A stretch of DNA of 64,000 nt from Parasponia andersonii (GCA_002914805.1 JXTB01000007.1:848131-912130); one strand, 5' to 3'. Shown: positions 1-13,303, counted from the first letter of the stretch. The notes: a model not told the origin generated them from the letters alone. Program-made: numbers and translations.

Positions 1-240
1 CAATTAGAAGATCACTTTGGACCGCCTATCATTTTCTAATCAGAAGGTTATATATTAAGGGTTAATATCAAATTGCCCCCCCCCCCCAAGATAGCAATTA
101 GAAGATCACTTTGGACCGCCTATCATTTTCTAATCAGAAGGTTATATATTAAAAACCCCCCCCCCCCAAGATAGCAATTAGAAGATCACTTTGGACCGCC
201 TATCATTTTCTAATCAGAAGGTTATATATTAAAAAAAAAT
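1..240. repeat. Tandem repeat with poly-C tracts
   Basis: Three copies of a ~57-bp segment (starting CAATTAGAAGATCAC and ending near GGTTATATATTAA) begin at 1, 95 and 175. Copies are joined by short linkers with runs of about 12 C. The first linker contains GGGTTAATATCAAATTG, which resembles the end of the inverted-repeat element at 2,379-3,188, so this may be a decayed MITE remnant. Long C runs are also where assemblies tend to be wrong. Confidence 0.75.
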
Positions 241-1029
241 AAACAATTTAGAAGAGTACTACTTATTAGACCTAATTAATTCTTTCTAACAACTATTTTT
301 TTTTTTTATCTAATTTTAATTTTATATGTATCTTAAAAAGAGTTTCTTTTTTCTTGGACAAAATCGTATCAATAATCATCATCGGTGTTTTAGAATAATA
401 TTTGCAAAACTGTTTAAAAGTTGGGTCTTAAAGCAAAATGACCAAATTTTAGGTCCAGTTTTCAAGTATTGTAGCAAAATCCCGGTGAAAAAATATGATA
501 TATCTATTATATAAATAGATATAGCAAATGTTAAAAGTATATATATTCAATTATTTAGTTATAAAACAAGAAAAGCAGACATTTATTAAAATGAAATATG
601 ACCCAAAAAAGTACATACTCTAATGTTCCTTAAAATTTATGACCTATAAATATATGGTGCAAAATATATATACATATACACGCATATATCTTTAAAAAGG
701 TTGTTTTTATCAACATTTTCTTTCATTGCCTTTGAATTCTACTTAATTAAATAGTTAATTGTGTATTTATACTTAATTTGTTATCATTTGTTATCATTTG
801 TTTTTTAGTATTTAAAAACTATTCTTATTGTCATCTGTTATAATTATTAATTAGTGGGACTCATAAAAAAAAAAACATATACATACTAAAGGGCATTTGT
901 GTTTAGTACTGCATGCTAATAAATAAAGATATCACAGCTCTAAATTTATACGCGGACTAGTATCTGATTCCAAGTATTACATGTGCCCATGAGTAGTGCT
1001 CTTTCATAAATTAAAGAAAATAGGTTATT
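241..1029. other. AT-rich intergenic DNA, no gene seen
   Basis: Very AT-rich. The only open frame (62 codons near 326) has no recognisable similarity and looks like chance. No RNA gene or promoter is supported. Confidence 0.6.
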
Positions 1030-2148
1030 TGAAAAATACACTTTTGATATAGTATATTTTAGGAAATACAATCTCTTAATAATTTTTTGATGAGTGTATC
1101 TTTTTAAGTTTTAAATTATTTTAAATATAAAAATGTCCATATCACTTATTTCATCAAAGGTTCATATTTAGGCTAGATAGGGGAAGTCGAGTTGCTAGAC
1201 TTGGTGTCAAACATGGCTCGACATCTTATCTAACCCTGTATGGTGCTAGATATTTAAATGTATCTTTTTTTTCTTGTTAAGTTTCTAGAAACTTTATCTA
1301 GTTCTCAACACCCTTATTTATCATGGCTCAAGATCTTGTCTAACCTTGTTCGATGTTAAACACTTAAATGTACCTTTTTTTCTTGTCAAAATTCTAAATA
1401 CCTTGTCTAGCTCTCGACACCTCTACCTAGCACCATCGACTTAAAGGTATATAAAAGTTTTTCTATACATTTTTTTAAAAGAGATATATTTCATCTAAAA
1501 ACTATTAAGATGGGTGTATTTTCTAAAAATCACTATTATAGGGGTATATTTCACCTAATTTCCCTAAAGAAAAATGATTTATCCACATATATTATTTAGC
1601 ACAAGTAGGAAAATTAGGTAAAATACGCTCCCTATAATGGTGAGTTTTATAAAATACACCTCTCTCAATAGTTTTTAAATGAAATACACTATTTTTGAAA
1701 AATAAAAAGGTATAAAAAGATTTATACACTCTTAATGGTGCCAAATAGAGTTGTCGAAAGCTAGACAAAGTGTCTAGAAACTTAACAGAAAAAAATATAT
1801 TTGAGTATTAAACACTAGACAAAGCTAGAAAATGTGTCGAGTCGCACCATACAGGAATGTCAAGAGCTATACAAAGTATTTAGAAACTTGATAGAAAAAA
1901 AAAAATTGGTACACTTGAGTGTTGCACACATGACAATGCTAGACAAAGTATCGAGCCGCACTAGATGAGGTGTCTAGCAACTTGACTTTTTCTATCTAGC
2001 TGAAATATGAACTCTTGATGAGATAAATGATATGGACATTTTTATATTTGAATTATTTTAAAACTTAAAAAGATGTACTCATCACAAATTATTAAGATGA
2101 GTTTATTTACTAAAATACATTATGCTAAGATGTATTTTGCAAAGAACT
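1030..2148. repeat. Long foldback (inverted) repeat, copy 1
   Basis: The two halves are reverse complements with scattered mismatches. The left arm (about 1,030-1,560) begins near GAAAAATACAC and holds GTGTATCTTTTTAAG; the right arm (about 1,615-2,148) holds the inverse, CTTAAAAAGATGTAC. The arms meet around a ~55-bp centre near 1,590. The arms also carry degenerate short units like CTAGACAAAGTGTCTAGA. It has no coding capacity. It is best read as a non-autonomous foldback or MITE-like element of unknown superfamily; I could not find a convincing target-site duplication. Confidence 0.7.
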
Positions 2149-2370
2149 CTACACAAGTATACAACAGCAAATTAGTCCAAGTATTTGACTTATAATGTAA
2201 ATTTGTGATAAATCTAATATCTTTATTAGTGTTAGTGTTAAACTCACGTGTATCTATAGCATTACTCGGGAAAAAAGGTTGAAGTTGGTAAGTAAATAAA
2301 ATCCCACCCAAAAACATAGGTCAAAATTAATGGTCCGACAAGATGTAAATTGGAAAAGGAAAATTATCAT
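2149..2370. repeat. Tail of duplicated segment, copy 1
   Basis: This stretch downstream of foldback copy 1 (from AACTCTACACAAG to TTATCATAAACAAAT) matches about 4,074-4,316 with modest divergence. The foldback and its right flank were therefore duplicated together, not inserted twice. No gene is seen. Confidence 0.7.
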
Positions 2371-2378
2371 AAACAAAT

Positions 2379-3188
2379 AAGGATAATAATGCTAAAATAC
2401 CCTAACTTTTCAACTTGTGTGCAAAAAAGAAAAAAGAACTCAGACTTTTGAATGTCCATAAAATAATATTTTTATTTTTAAATTTTCGTAAAATAATATC
2501 ATGATTTTTGAATTTTTGCAAGATAATACCTTTATTTTTGAAATCTACAAATTAATATCCTAACGATTAAAATTCTTACAAATTAATACCCTAATATTTG
2601 AAATTCCTATAAATTTATAACCTTAATACCTAATTAATTGATTTTAATAATTAAAAGATGGTAGCAGCCATCATCAACTTAATTAAAACTTATTAAAAAA
2701 TAATAAATTTTCTAAAAAATCTTTATAGTTAGTTTATTTCACTTTTCATTTAAAAAGGAAATATAAAAAATTAGAATGATGACAAGAATAGTTAATTGTA
2801 AAAAAAAAAAAACATTAGAGGTAAAAAAATGTGTTTTTTTAGCAATTAACCAAACAAAAGAAGTTATAAAATAATCTCCAATAATACACTAGTATCTAAA
2901 TATTTTAAATAAGTTAATGAAAAATATTTGCATCTTTTAATTTGCTCATAGTATAAATATATATAAAAAAACAAAGTTATGAATATTAATTTGTAGAAAT
3001 TGTGAATGTCATGAATTAATTTACAGAATTTAAAAGTGGGAGTATTAATTTATAAAAATCATAAATGTAAGGATATTAATTTGTAGAATTTCAAAAGTAA
3101 AATTATTAATTTACATAAGTTAAAAAAGATAGGGCATTTTTTTTTGCAAAAAAATTTAAAAGTGAGAGTATTTTTACATGATTAACCC
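2379..3188. mobile_element. Inverted-repeat DNA transposon (MITE-like), 9-bp TSD
   Basis: An ~810-bp segment with inverted ends: the left end reads GGATAATAATGCTAAAAT and the right end, reverse-complemented, reads GGGTTAATCATGTAAAAAT. Inverted similarity continues inward for ~200 bp with repeated motifs such as ACAAATTAATA. Perfect 9-bp direct repeats TAAACAAAT flank it at 2,370-2,378 and 3,189-3,197. A 9-bp duplication with long inverted repeats points to the Mutator (MULE) superfamily. It has no open frame, so it is non-autonomous. The same site without the insert is present in the duplicated segment near 4,306. Confidence 0.7.
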
Positions 3189-4316
3189 TAAACAAATGTA
3201 TTTTTTTTTCCTATCAAATTTCTAGACACTTTATCTAGTTTCCAGCACCCTATTTGGTGTGACTCGATATCCTTTCTAGCTCTGTCTAGTACTAAACACT
3301 TAAATATATATTTTTCTTCTTGTCAAGTTTTTAGACACCTTGTCCAGCTTTCGACACCCTTATCTGCCGCCACCGACTTAAGGATATATAAGTTTTTATA
3401 CCCATTTTTAAAAGGAGTGTATTTCATCTAAAAACTATTGAGAAAGATGTTTTTTCCCCCTAAAACTCACTGTTATAGGGGTATATTTCACCTAATTTCC
3501 TAAAATAAAAATGATTTACGCATATACAATATTTAGCATAAGTAGGAAAATTGGGTGAAATGCACCCCTATAATAGTGAGTTTTAGAAATAGACCCCTTT
3601 CAATAGTTTTTATATGAAATACACCCCTTTTAAAAAAAAGGTATAAAAAAATTTATATATTCTTAAATCGAGGGTATCAGATAAGGGTGTCGAGAGCTAA
3701 ACAAAGTATCTAAAAACTTAACAGGAAAAAAAAGATACATTTAAGTATTTAGCATTAGACAGGGTGTTAAGTCACGCCATACATGGATATCGAGAGCTAG
3801 ACAATGTGTTTTAAAACTTGACATAAGAAAGGTATATTTGAGTATTTTGTACCAGACAAGACTAGACGACATATCAAGCCGCACTAAATAGAGTGTTTAG
3901 AAACTCAACCTCCCCTGTTTAGCTGCAATATGGATCCTTGATGAGATAAGTGATATGAATATTTTTGTACTTAAAATATTTTAAAACTTAGAAAGGTGTA
4001 CTTATCAAAATATTATTAAGAAGGATGTATTTCCTAAAATATATTATGCCAAAGTATATTTTGCAAAGAACTCCACACAAATATACAACAACAAATTAGT
4101 ACAAGTGTGAGACCTATAATATAAATTTTGTGACAAGTCTAATATCTCTATTAGTGTAAGAGTTAAACTCTTGTGTATCTATTGCATTACTCTACTCTAA
4201 AAAGAAAAGGTTGGAGTCGGATCAAGTAAATAAAATGGCACTGAAAACATATGAATGTCAAAATTAATGCTCTAACAAGATGAAAATTGGAAAAAGAAAA
4301 TTATCATAAACAAATA
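3189..4316. repeat. Foldback repeat, copy 2 (5'-shortened), plus duplicated tail
   Basis: Second copy of the 1,030-2,378 segment, shifted by about 1.93 kb. It starts inside the left arm (matching copy 1 from about 1,256), keeps the centre near 3,520, the right arm to about 4,074 and the tail to about 4,316. Its left arm is shorter than that of copy 1. The junction between copies is where the 2,379-3,188 transposon sits. Confidence 0.65.
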
Positions 4317-6327
4317 TGATATATTGTCAAATTTTGACAAAACCCCTATATTATCCAGTAATATTATACGGATTCATTTTTTTTTTCTCGAGAGGAATAT
4401 TATACGAATCCTTAGAATTGCACTTTTTAATCATAAAGACCTTGTATGTTTCAACCTTTCCATTCCATTGGAATAGAAAAGCCATTTGGATAAGTATTTA
4501 TTTCAACAACTCTAATTTTTCAATTCAAATAGTGTTTTAGAATGAGTGTTTGCTTTCCGTTGGCATAAATTTTTTTGTGTCTTGGATGAGAATAGAGGGG
4601 AGGATGTATTTTTGAATGATCCATTCCAATGCTCCCATTCTAATTACAATCCATTCTAATGTTTTTCCATTCAAATGTCTTTCATTATAATTATAACACA
4701 TTCTAGAATTTCTATTTAAATACACTCATTCGAATGGGTAAACCAAATAGGGCCAAAAGATTTCAAATTTCACTACTGTCAAATTACCCCAAATTAATAG
4801 TAAAATAGGGGAAATTTTTTTATGTGAAAAAAGAGAAAATTTCCCTCAAATAAAAAAAAAATATACAAACATGAACCAAATTATCAAAACTACATTATTT
4901 TAGTGCGTAAAAAATCAAATAAATTCAGACCTAAGTTTTGAAGAATAGATATTTCTAGATTTGTCGTGAATATATACTTTTTAAATTTCTCATAAAATAT
5001 TTCGAAATTCAAAGAGAAAACAACTAAATTAAGCTACCTTTTTTCTTTTAAAAAATTATCTTTGCATTTTTAATTTTGATTTTTTTGATTTATTTATTTT
5101 TTCATTTTTAATTTAATTTTTTTTTCATTTACTTTTTTCTTTCTATAAAAACACCATAGCTATTACAATTTGGTTTAGTTATCGGTTACATATACAATTT
5201 GGTAAGAATCAGTGCTTATTCACCTTTTTTCACTCCAGGTAATCGTCTTTTTGGACAAAATTTCTCCCACTTTCACGATTGCAAAAGAGCAAATGAGCAA
5301 TTTGATAATAAAGAAATTCGAAGTTTTATGCCAAAAAATAATTGTAAGGGTTTTTCTTATATTTATACGGGAGTTTTCATTTAATTCTTCTTTTGAAATC
5401 AAAAGTGAAAAAAAAAAAGAACAAAAAAAAGAAAAGAACATATTCAGGGAACTAATTTGGTAATTTCACTGTTTTATTGTAAGCAAAAGATACACTTTTG
5501 TGGATATTTAAAATATCCGCATATCAATTTCAAAAGTCAAATTATCGGGTTACTTGGTATAGAAAACCCATTGTTAGAATTTTTTTTATGAATAAAATGT
5601 TGTAAAATGACTTTGTATTTCATAATTTTTAACAGAAATCTTCTATGTTTCTTTTTTTTTAAAAACAAAGACTGGAGAAACTCCTTTGAATTTGATTTTT
5701 TTTTTTATCATTAAAGGCCTTGTAATTTGATTATTTTAAAATTCAACCTCCTCATTTCATTAAAATTAGGGAAATTAGTGGAAACGACGAAATTATCCTT
5801 AGTAAATAGTAAATTAAAATTTAAAATAAATTTAAGAATTATTTGTACTAGTTTCTGAACAACATTTCAATTCCATCTTATAAGTGATAAAATAGTTTAA
5901 AAACATTATTTATGTATTCAAACACAAAGTAAAAATGTAATATAAACCTAAATTTTCTATCTACTAAGAGTAATTTTGGTATTTCTTATTAATTTTTCTT
6001 ATATAGTTTATATGAGAATGTCGGATTTTAAAAATAGTTAAATTATATGGCTTTTTGTAATGAAAAATTAATTTCAAGAAGGTTTCCTCATAATTCTTAA
6101 AACACAAGGAATTAAGAAAAGCTGAAATATAATGTCATTTAATGAAGTTCTTTTATTTTGATGCAATTAACCATTAATTATAAAAAAAAAACTTTAAACA
6201 AGTTGTAGTCTCTAGTCTCTCTTATTTTCAAATCAAAATGCCTCAACCATGAATTGAAAAAACCGAGTAATCTTAACCAATAGTGCACTAAAAATTGAAA
6301 CTGAATATGTTGTTTAGTTTAGAATTT
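4317..6327. other. AT-rich intergenic DNA, no gene seen
   Basis: Only short chance frames are present. A ~200-bp stretch ending near 4,757 has repeated ATTCTAAT/ATTCCAAT motifs and ends in sequence like the edge of a small plant transposon (CCAAATAGGGCC), but I found no clear partner end. Purine-rich runs lie near 5,405-5,440. Confidence 0.5.
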
Positions 6328-6814
6328 ATGGCACAAATAGTTCCTAAATTATCCAATTTGTGGCAATTAAGTAGCTGAAATTTCTGATTTGAAACAATTT
6401 GGTCCATGAATTGTTTAAATTGCAATTTGTTATTAAATTTATGACAAAAAACAGACGTAAGAATCGTATTGTAATATCTGAAGGTATATTTAATGGAAAA
6501 TCAACTGAGTAAAAGGATTTATAGAAAATAAAAGGTATATTATTTGCATTTTTTAAGTTTATTAAAGTTTCAAATTTAGAGAATAGTTTTCTAAAATAGT
6601 TCACTTATGCTTGAAATTCCTAAATTACTTTTCAAATACACTTTAAGATGCCACCAAGTGCTCATTACATGTATTTTTGATCAAAAATTTAACAGTAGGT
6701 TATAACTTAGACTAAATTGCTACAAATCACAAAAATAAGAGTTTAATTGCCACAATTGAAACTTTGATAACCAAATCGTCACAAATTTAATAGTTTTGGG
6801 ACCATTTGTACCAT
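6328..6814. mobile_element. Inverted-repeat MITE-like element
   Basis: The left end ATGGCACAAATAGTTCCTAA is the approximate inverse of the right end (reverse complement ATGGTACAAATGGTCCCAAA). The similarity continues inward through motifs such as AATTTGTGGCAATT on both arms, giving arms of ~110-180 bp around an AT-rich core. There is no coding capacity. The superfamily is unclear because the target duplication is not obvious. Confidence 0.55.
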
Positions 6815-7825
6815 TAACTGTACAATTTATTCAAATTTAAAGTATTTAATGACAAAGAAATTAAATTTATGAACGACACGTAGTAAGTTATTAATTAATT
6901 TATTTTAAATATATATTATTATAAAAGTTAAAAAATTAAGAAAAAATAGTTAAAAAATATTAAAATTATACTTATAAATACTAAGTTGGGTTAACCAAGT
7001 TACAAATTTAAAATTCTAAACTTGAGAGATTTCGAGCTATAATAATGCAACTCAAAATTGATTAGATGAGTTGAATAGACGGTTAACATGCCTATTCTGA
7101 CTGAAACTTAACCCTACAAATCATTGTTGCTTTTCTCGATACAACATCAAATGTGTCGTTCAAAGTTTTAAACAGCATGTCATAAATATTACGACTCAAA
7201 TTTCTAACAGAAAATGACGTGTCGTTCTGCAACAAACAATTGACAAGGCCATAAATACATCGCTCTCTTACATTTTTTCTTTTGATAAAATTTTCCCTCA
7301 AAAATTTTATATAATTTTTTTTTGGTGTCATCATCTAGGTTTTGAAAATGTTTTTCTATTTTTTTTTCTCTTTTCTGCGAATAAAAACTGGGTTTTTTTT
7401 TTAATAAATGAAAATGCTGGTTCAGTAAGCACGTTGCAACCGAACTTTTATACTTCTTTTTAAATCACTACCCCATTAAACACAAAAAGAAAAATCAACC
7501 AACGAAACAAAATAAAATAAAATTGCAAAATTCGGGAGAAAACAAGAAAAGAAAAAGAAAAATGAAATTATCTTCAAAAAAAGAAAAAGAAAAAGAAAAT
7601 TAATTTAGCAAAACTGACAAAAGAGAAAGGAAGGTTTATTAGGGGAAGAGAAAACAAGCGGGAGTGGAAGGGGAAAAAAAAAGCAAGAAAGCATAATAAA
7701 CTGTAGAAGATGAATTAAAGCCAAAAAAATAAAATAAAGCAAAGCAAAGCAACCGAGAGAACCAAGTACCCATTTTTTTTTTTTTTTCATTTTTATTTGT
7801 TTATACAATTACTTACAATATATAG
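6815..7825. other. Upstream region of the kinase-CYTH gene
   Basis: No gene is seen. A purine-rich stretch of GAAAAA repeats lies at about 7,540-7,600 on the plus strand, and an A/G-rich run continues to 7,760. It probably includes the proximal promoter of the gene starting at 7,948. Confidence 0.4.
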
Positions 7826-7834
7826 TATATAAAT
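7826..7834 (+). promoter_or_regulatory. TATA box of the kinase-CYTH gene
   Basis: TATATAAAT lies 114 bp before the ATG at 7,948. That would put transcription start near 7,860 and leave a short untranslated leader of roughly 85-90 nt, which is ordinary for a plant gene. The AT-rich surroundings make chance matches common, so this rests on position. Confidence 0.4.
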
Positions 7835-7947
7835 ATGGAAAATTTGGTATAATTAATTTGATTGGATTCCGTTGAGAGAGTTTTGTGAAGCGAAGGCAAA
7901 GCGAGAAAGAAAGAAATAAGGGTTTGTTTGGTTTGGTTTGGAGAAAA

Positions 7948-8326
7948 ATGGATGATGAAGTTGTACAGAGGGTTTTTCAAGAAGGAGGCCGCGATTACTT
8001 CCAACAACAACCTTCCACTTCCTCTTCTTCATCTTCCATCCTCCAATCACTCCCTCTTCATGTTGTACGTAATTTTTTTTTTTTAAATTTTAATTTTAAT
8101 TTTAATTTTTGATTTTTAATTTTATGCCTTGCTAATAGCTTTGTTAAATCTCTCAATCTTTGTCGGTTTCAGAATTTGGCTTTATAAGAACGAATTTATA
8201 TGAGAAGGATTGATTTTTAGGAATTTCGTATCAAGTTTATATTAGTTAGTTTCGCAAGCTTTTGCGATTCAACTTGTATTGGTTGGTGGGCGTTAACTGT
8301 TTATTTTTTTCCCTTTATATTTAGGA

Positions 8327-8362
<36 letters not shown>

Positions 8363-11300
8363 GTTGAACTGTATGTAATTCTGAAATGCATTATATGGTA
8401 ATGTTCGATTATCATGCAAAATAATTGGTATGTGTAAGCTTAGCTTCCTGGCTTTGATTCAGTTGGAAAGGGACGAGGTGAACTTGAGTAATGTTGGTGT
8501 AAGTTTTGCCAATTTGAAAGGGAAAAAAAGGCTATTCTTTTGCGAACCGTAGCTTTTAGTATCTCGTATATGTGAGTGTAAATATGTATGTATGCTATGC
8601 ACATGTTCAACACCTGTGAACTGGTGCAAAGAAAGATTGTGAAACGTTGAATCAGTTGTTTCTGCATTGTGATGTGGCTAGAGCAGTATGGTGTAAATTG
8701 TTGGTTGGCTCAATTTTTTCTTGGGTTGGGTGTTACTTGCAAGATGTGAGGCATTACTCATTGAAAAGCGTATTGGTTTTGTTGGAGAAAAAGGAGTTAG
8801 ATTTGCTATCTTTGTTGGAGAAAATGAAGCTTTTAGCTTTTCTTTGGGCTTCGGTGGCGGAGAAATTTATAGATTTCACCCACTTTCTTTAATTACTCTT
8901 AGTTGGAAAAACAGTGTTTAGTGGTGTTTAGTGGTGTTTTGTTCTTTCAGTTTGTGTTTAGATTTGCTTTATTTTATGGTTTTGCATTGAAGAATACCTT
9001 GTCCTCTTATCTTATTTGTACTTCAGCTTTCAGTATTGAATAAAAGTTCTTGTTTCTTATAAAATAAATGGTTGCTTATCTCATCTCATTTGTATATTTG
9101 CCGATTATGCACATGCTCCATTATGAAGGGCATGGGTAGAGAGAACTTTATAATTCATTTCTTGATGCTGTTTGCTGTGTTGTTTTGGACCATTTTCCTG
9201 TCCAGGCTGTTGGGGCTGGAAAGGATGCTATTAAGCTATTATGCATCCTGTGAACGAGTTATTCTGCTTTAGAGACTTTAATATTAGATTGTAAATCATG
9301 GCACTGTTTTTCTTGTTTACAGTTTTGGTGTTAATATTTTAGGTATTATCTTCATGGCTGTTGTTGTAAATGACGTTTATGGTAGTTGGATATCTAGAAT
9401 TATTTTGACCTGTTTAATACTACTCTTATATCACAAGCGAATCTATGTTATTCTGCTACTGTCAATGTTGCTTTTCAGGGTTAGTTCCTTTGAGGATTTG
9501 CGTATGTCTTGTAGAAAATGGCTGTTTTCTAACCAACTTGTATCCTGCTTTAGAATGGGATCAACTTTTATATTTATGTGTACATAATCGTTACAAATGC
9601 TGTGTAAACTTTTATAACAAAATTCCTAATTGTGGCATCGGTTGAAATGTTGCAGTCTTTTGATCACGGGTATTATTTGCTTGTAAAATCAATCCAAGAA
9701 CTCAGAGAGAAAAAAGAGGGTCTTGTTACAGTCGGCATTGGTGGTCCTAGTGGTTCTGGTAAAACAAGGTATATATAAATTCTTGTAGATGAAAGTCATG
9801 TAGTTGCTGCCTGCTGCTTGTCCTCATTTGATTTTTCTTTCTGGGGGTTGATTTTTAATGGTCCCTGAAGCTTAGCAGAAAAGGTGGCATCTGTTATTGG
9901 TTGTACTGTTATTTCGATGGAGAACTATCGCAATGGAGTAGATGATGGGAATGATTTGGATTCCATAGATTTTAAAATGCTAGTTCAGAATCTTGAGGTA
10001 TGCTTCTTGTTATACCATATGAGTCTAGTTTATTTACCTGATTGGCTTGAATGATGTCTAACCACTTGGCTTGTCATTTTTACTGCCATATTTTTTTTGA
10101 TAATTATAATTTTATACTTTTATTTTGCGATTGGACATGGCTGTTACCTTAAACCTTTAAAACTGCAACATATTACTGGTTCCACCAAAGTAGAGTACAA
10201 TTGTCTCGGATTCTACATATTTTCCTAGTGAAAGTTTCAGCTTCTTTTTTCCCCGTGTTATCGACTGTCATGAGGAGCTCAATGCCTTAATAATCCAAGG
10301 GCTATGCTTAGATTTGTACTTTTTTTTTTGGTGGTTATTTGCAATAGTAACAAGACTCTATAATGAAATAGGATTTGACAAAAGGTAAAGATACATTGAT
10401 CCCAGTGTTTGACTATCAACAAAAGAGGCGTGTTGGTTCAGAAACAATAAAAAGCGCTTCTTCTGGGGTGGTAAGGATGTCTGAATTGCACTTGGCATAA
10501 TGATTGTTGTGAATATTGGGTTCATTTTGAGCAAATATGTACTTACACATCTGTATGTATATGTAGGTAATAGTTGATGGCACTTATGCTCTGCATGCAA
10601 AACTGCGCTCTTTGCTGGATATTCGAGTTGCCGTGGTGGTTTTTTTTGTCCCTACTCTTTGTTTCATAATGCATTTGGTTTTTGGTTGACAATGAAATAC
10701 TGATATAGTGCTTTGTATTATCTCTTATACCAGGTTGGTGGTGTTCATTTTAGTCTCCTGTCCAAAGTTAGATATGATATTGGTGATTCTCGTTCGCTGG
10801 ATGACCTTATTGATAGCATTTTTCCACTGTTTAGAAAGCATATTGAGCCGGACCTTCATCATGCACAGGTTGATATTTTTGTGCTTTTATCTCTGGACGT
10901 TTGGAAAGCTGGGGTGGGTCCAGGGAGGCTATCTCCTCTGTATTACCCCTGCTACCTTATGTATCATTTCATCTCCCTAAAAAAGTCTTCACCCCATTTG
11001 AGTTTTTATTTTCTTTGCAGATTAGAATTAACAACAGTTTTGTCTCATCATTTCGGGAGGCAATCTATAAACTAAAATGCAAAAGTGAGGTATGTACCTT
11101 TCTGTCAGGTTGTTTTCAATCGACACTGCCACGCTGGACTTTATATGCATAGGACTTAGACCTTCCTCATTTATATTCTTTTAGCTGTATAATTTAAGGT
11201 ACTGCTGAATGATGAATTATCATATGAAAATTCCAAGTAGTTTGGAGACAGGACTTGTGCATTGTTCTCGGATTTAGGTTATTTAAGTTGAATTTGAGTT

Positions 11301-13258
11301 TGTCCTGTAAAATGATAAAACTAGTTTGCTTTATTTAGGAATTAGGCAATTAGAATAGTATTGACATGCAAAATGGCAGATGTCAGGATATCCCTCGTTG
11401 TCTGTGAAGACATTATTATGTGATCATTGATAATATCTAATTGGACAGCAACTTTGTGGCCAATCTTTCCTGATGTTGCCATGTTATATATTCAGAGAGA
11501 TATTCTACGATTGGATAGTTGTGTGTATGTTTCCCCTCTTTCTTACAGTATTAGGCTTACCTGAATTATTTCTTATGTTAAACTTTCTTTTCTGGCTTGT
11601 GACTTCTGCTCAATTTTATCGGTTTTCTAGCAATTTTATGGTTGATGAATATACTTGTTTTCGCAAATATATGTATGTATATCTCATTCTTGACTAGTTT
11701 AATTGAAAATTTTAAATTTTTTTAACAGTCTCAGGATGGGCAGTCTGCGTACTTTTTTCGAGAATATGAAGCAGAAACAGATAAGTGAGTATGCAGGCAG
11801 TCTATTTTTCTTGCTCTGACCGGTTCTTACAAGGAAAGAAACTTTTACTACTTTTTGAATTGTCTTGAAATTTTGTCTTTTCTGCTTTCAGTTTTATTGA
11901 GATGTACCTTAGGCCTCCTTCAGCCAGTGAAGAAGCACGGATAAATGATTGGATAAAAGTGCGTCAATCTGGTATTAGATATTATCTCGCTCTTGGTGAC
12001 CAGAGGATTGTTGATAAAAACTTCATCATTAGGCCAAAAGCTGAGTTTGAGGTAAGAACCTTCTTAATGACCAGACTGTCACATTGATAATGAAATTTAT
12101 TTCAATAAGCCACGATTTCCAAGCGTGTATGAAGTAAAAGGATCCAAAATCAACCGGCCTATATTTCCTTTTCTATTTTTCCTTCTGAATCTGAGCCTCC
12201 CTGATCCTAACCGACCTCCTTACTATCTGAACCAAATTCGTGCAGACCTTAATATTCGACTCTAGATTTCATAATTGGTCTTAAATTTCTCCTTGGGAGA
12301 CACGCAGCTGTGTTTTTGATAGATAATTGACGTTCAATCAAAGTAAACAGTGTCTCTTGTATTTCTCTTGATACAACCAACAACTACTTGAAAGACAAGT
12401 ACTTTTGTGCAACCCTAATTAAGACTATTGTGAAGCCTGGGGTCCTTCCTTTTACTTTTGATTTTGTTTTGCATTTAAAAGATACTTCTTACTTGAAACT
12501 TATGTGAAGTCATGCTTAGATTATGAAATTTCTAGGTTACTTAATATGTGATAGCTTTCTATGCTTTGCTTACTAATTATCGTTTTAAGCATCAAAAGCA
12601 GGTTGGAAAGATGACTTTAGGTGGGCTGCTTGCTTTGGGGTACAATGTAGTTGTCAGTTATAAACGAGCATCCACATCAGTCAATAATGGCAATGTATCA
12701 ATGTCACTTGAAACCATTGATACTCTCGGTGAGACATTCATGGTGCTGAGGGGCACAAATAGGAAAGTATGAGCTTTGTATTCTATAGTAAAGTGTTCCT
12801 TTTTTTCTGTCTGTTTTTGTTTTTTGTTTTTTTGTTTAACCGCCCCCCCAATACACACACAGACCAAAAAGTAAGTGCTGGAACATATAGTATTTTTTTT
12901 CTATAATTAAAGAATGAGGATCACAAGATCCAGAACATTTCTGATTATGCAGAGACAACAAGAAGTGCACTTTGTTGCTTTTGGTGTGCTTTTGTTTTAC
13001 TTTTGAAAATTTCACTTTAAAAATTTGGAATTACATACATTCTTAATATTAATTAACTTAAGGGAACAAGTTATTTATATAAATCTCCTTCGACATGGTT
13101 GTGCATGTAATTGTGTCTAAAACTTATTATTCATTTGCTCAATCTTATTTTATGTAGACGGTTGGAAAAGAAGCATTAAAGATGGGCATTACTGGACCAT
13201 GGCTCACTAAATCATATCTGGAGATGATTCTGGAGACAAAAGGTTGCAAACTGAGCCC

Positions 13259-13303
<45 letters not shown>

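Noticed and set aside
5199-5463. Three overlapping 60-80-codon frames
   Set aside because: AT-rich, low complexity, no similarity, overlapping on both strands; chance.
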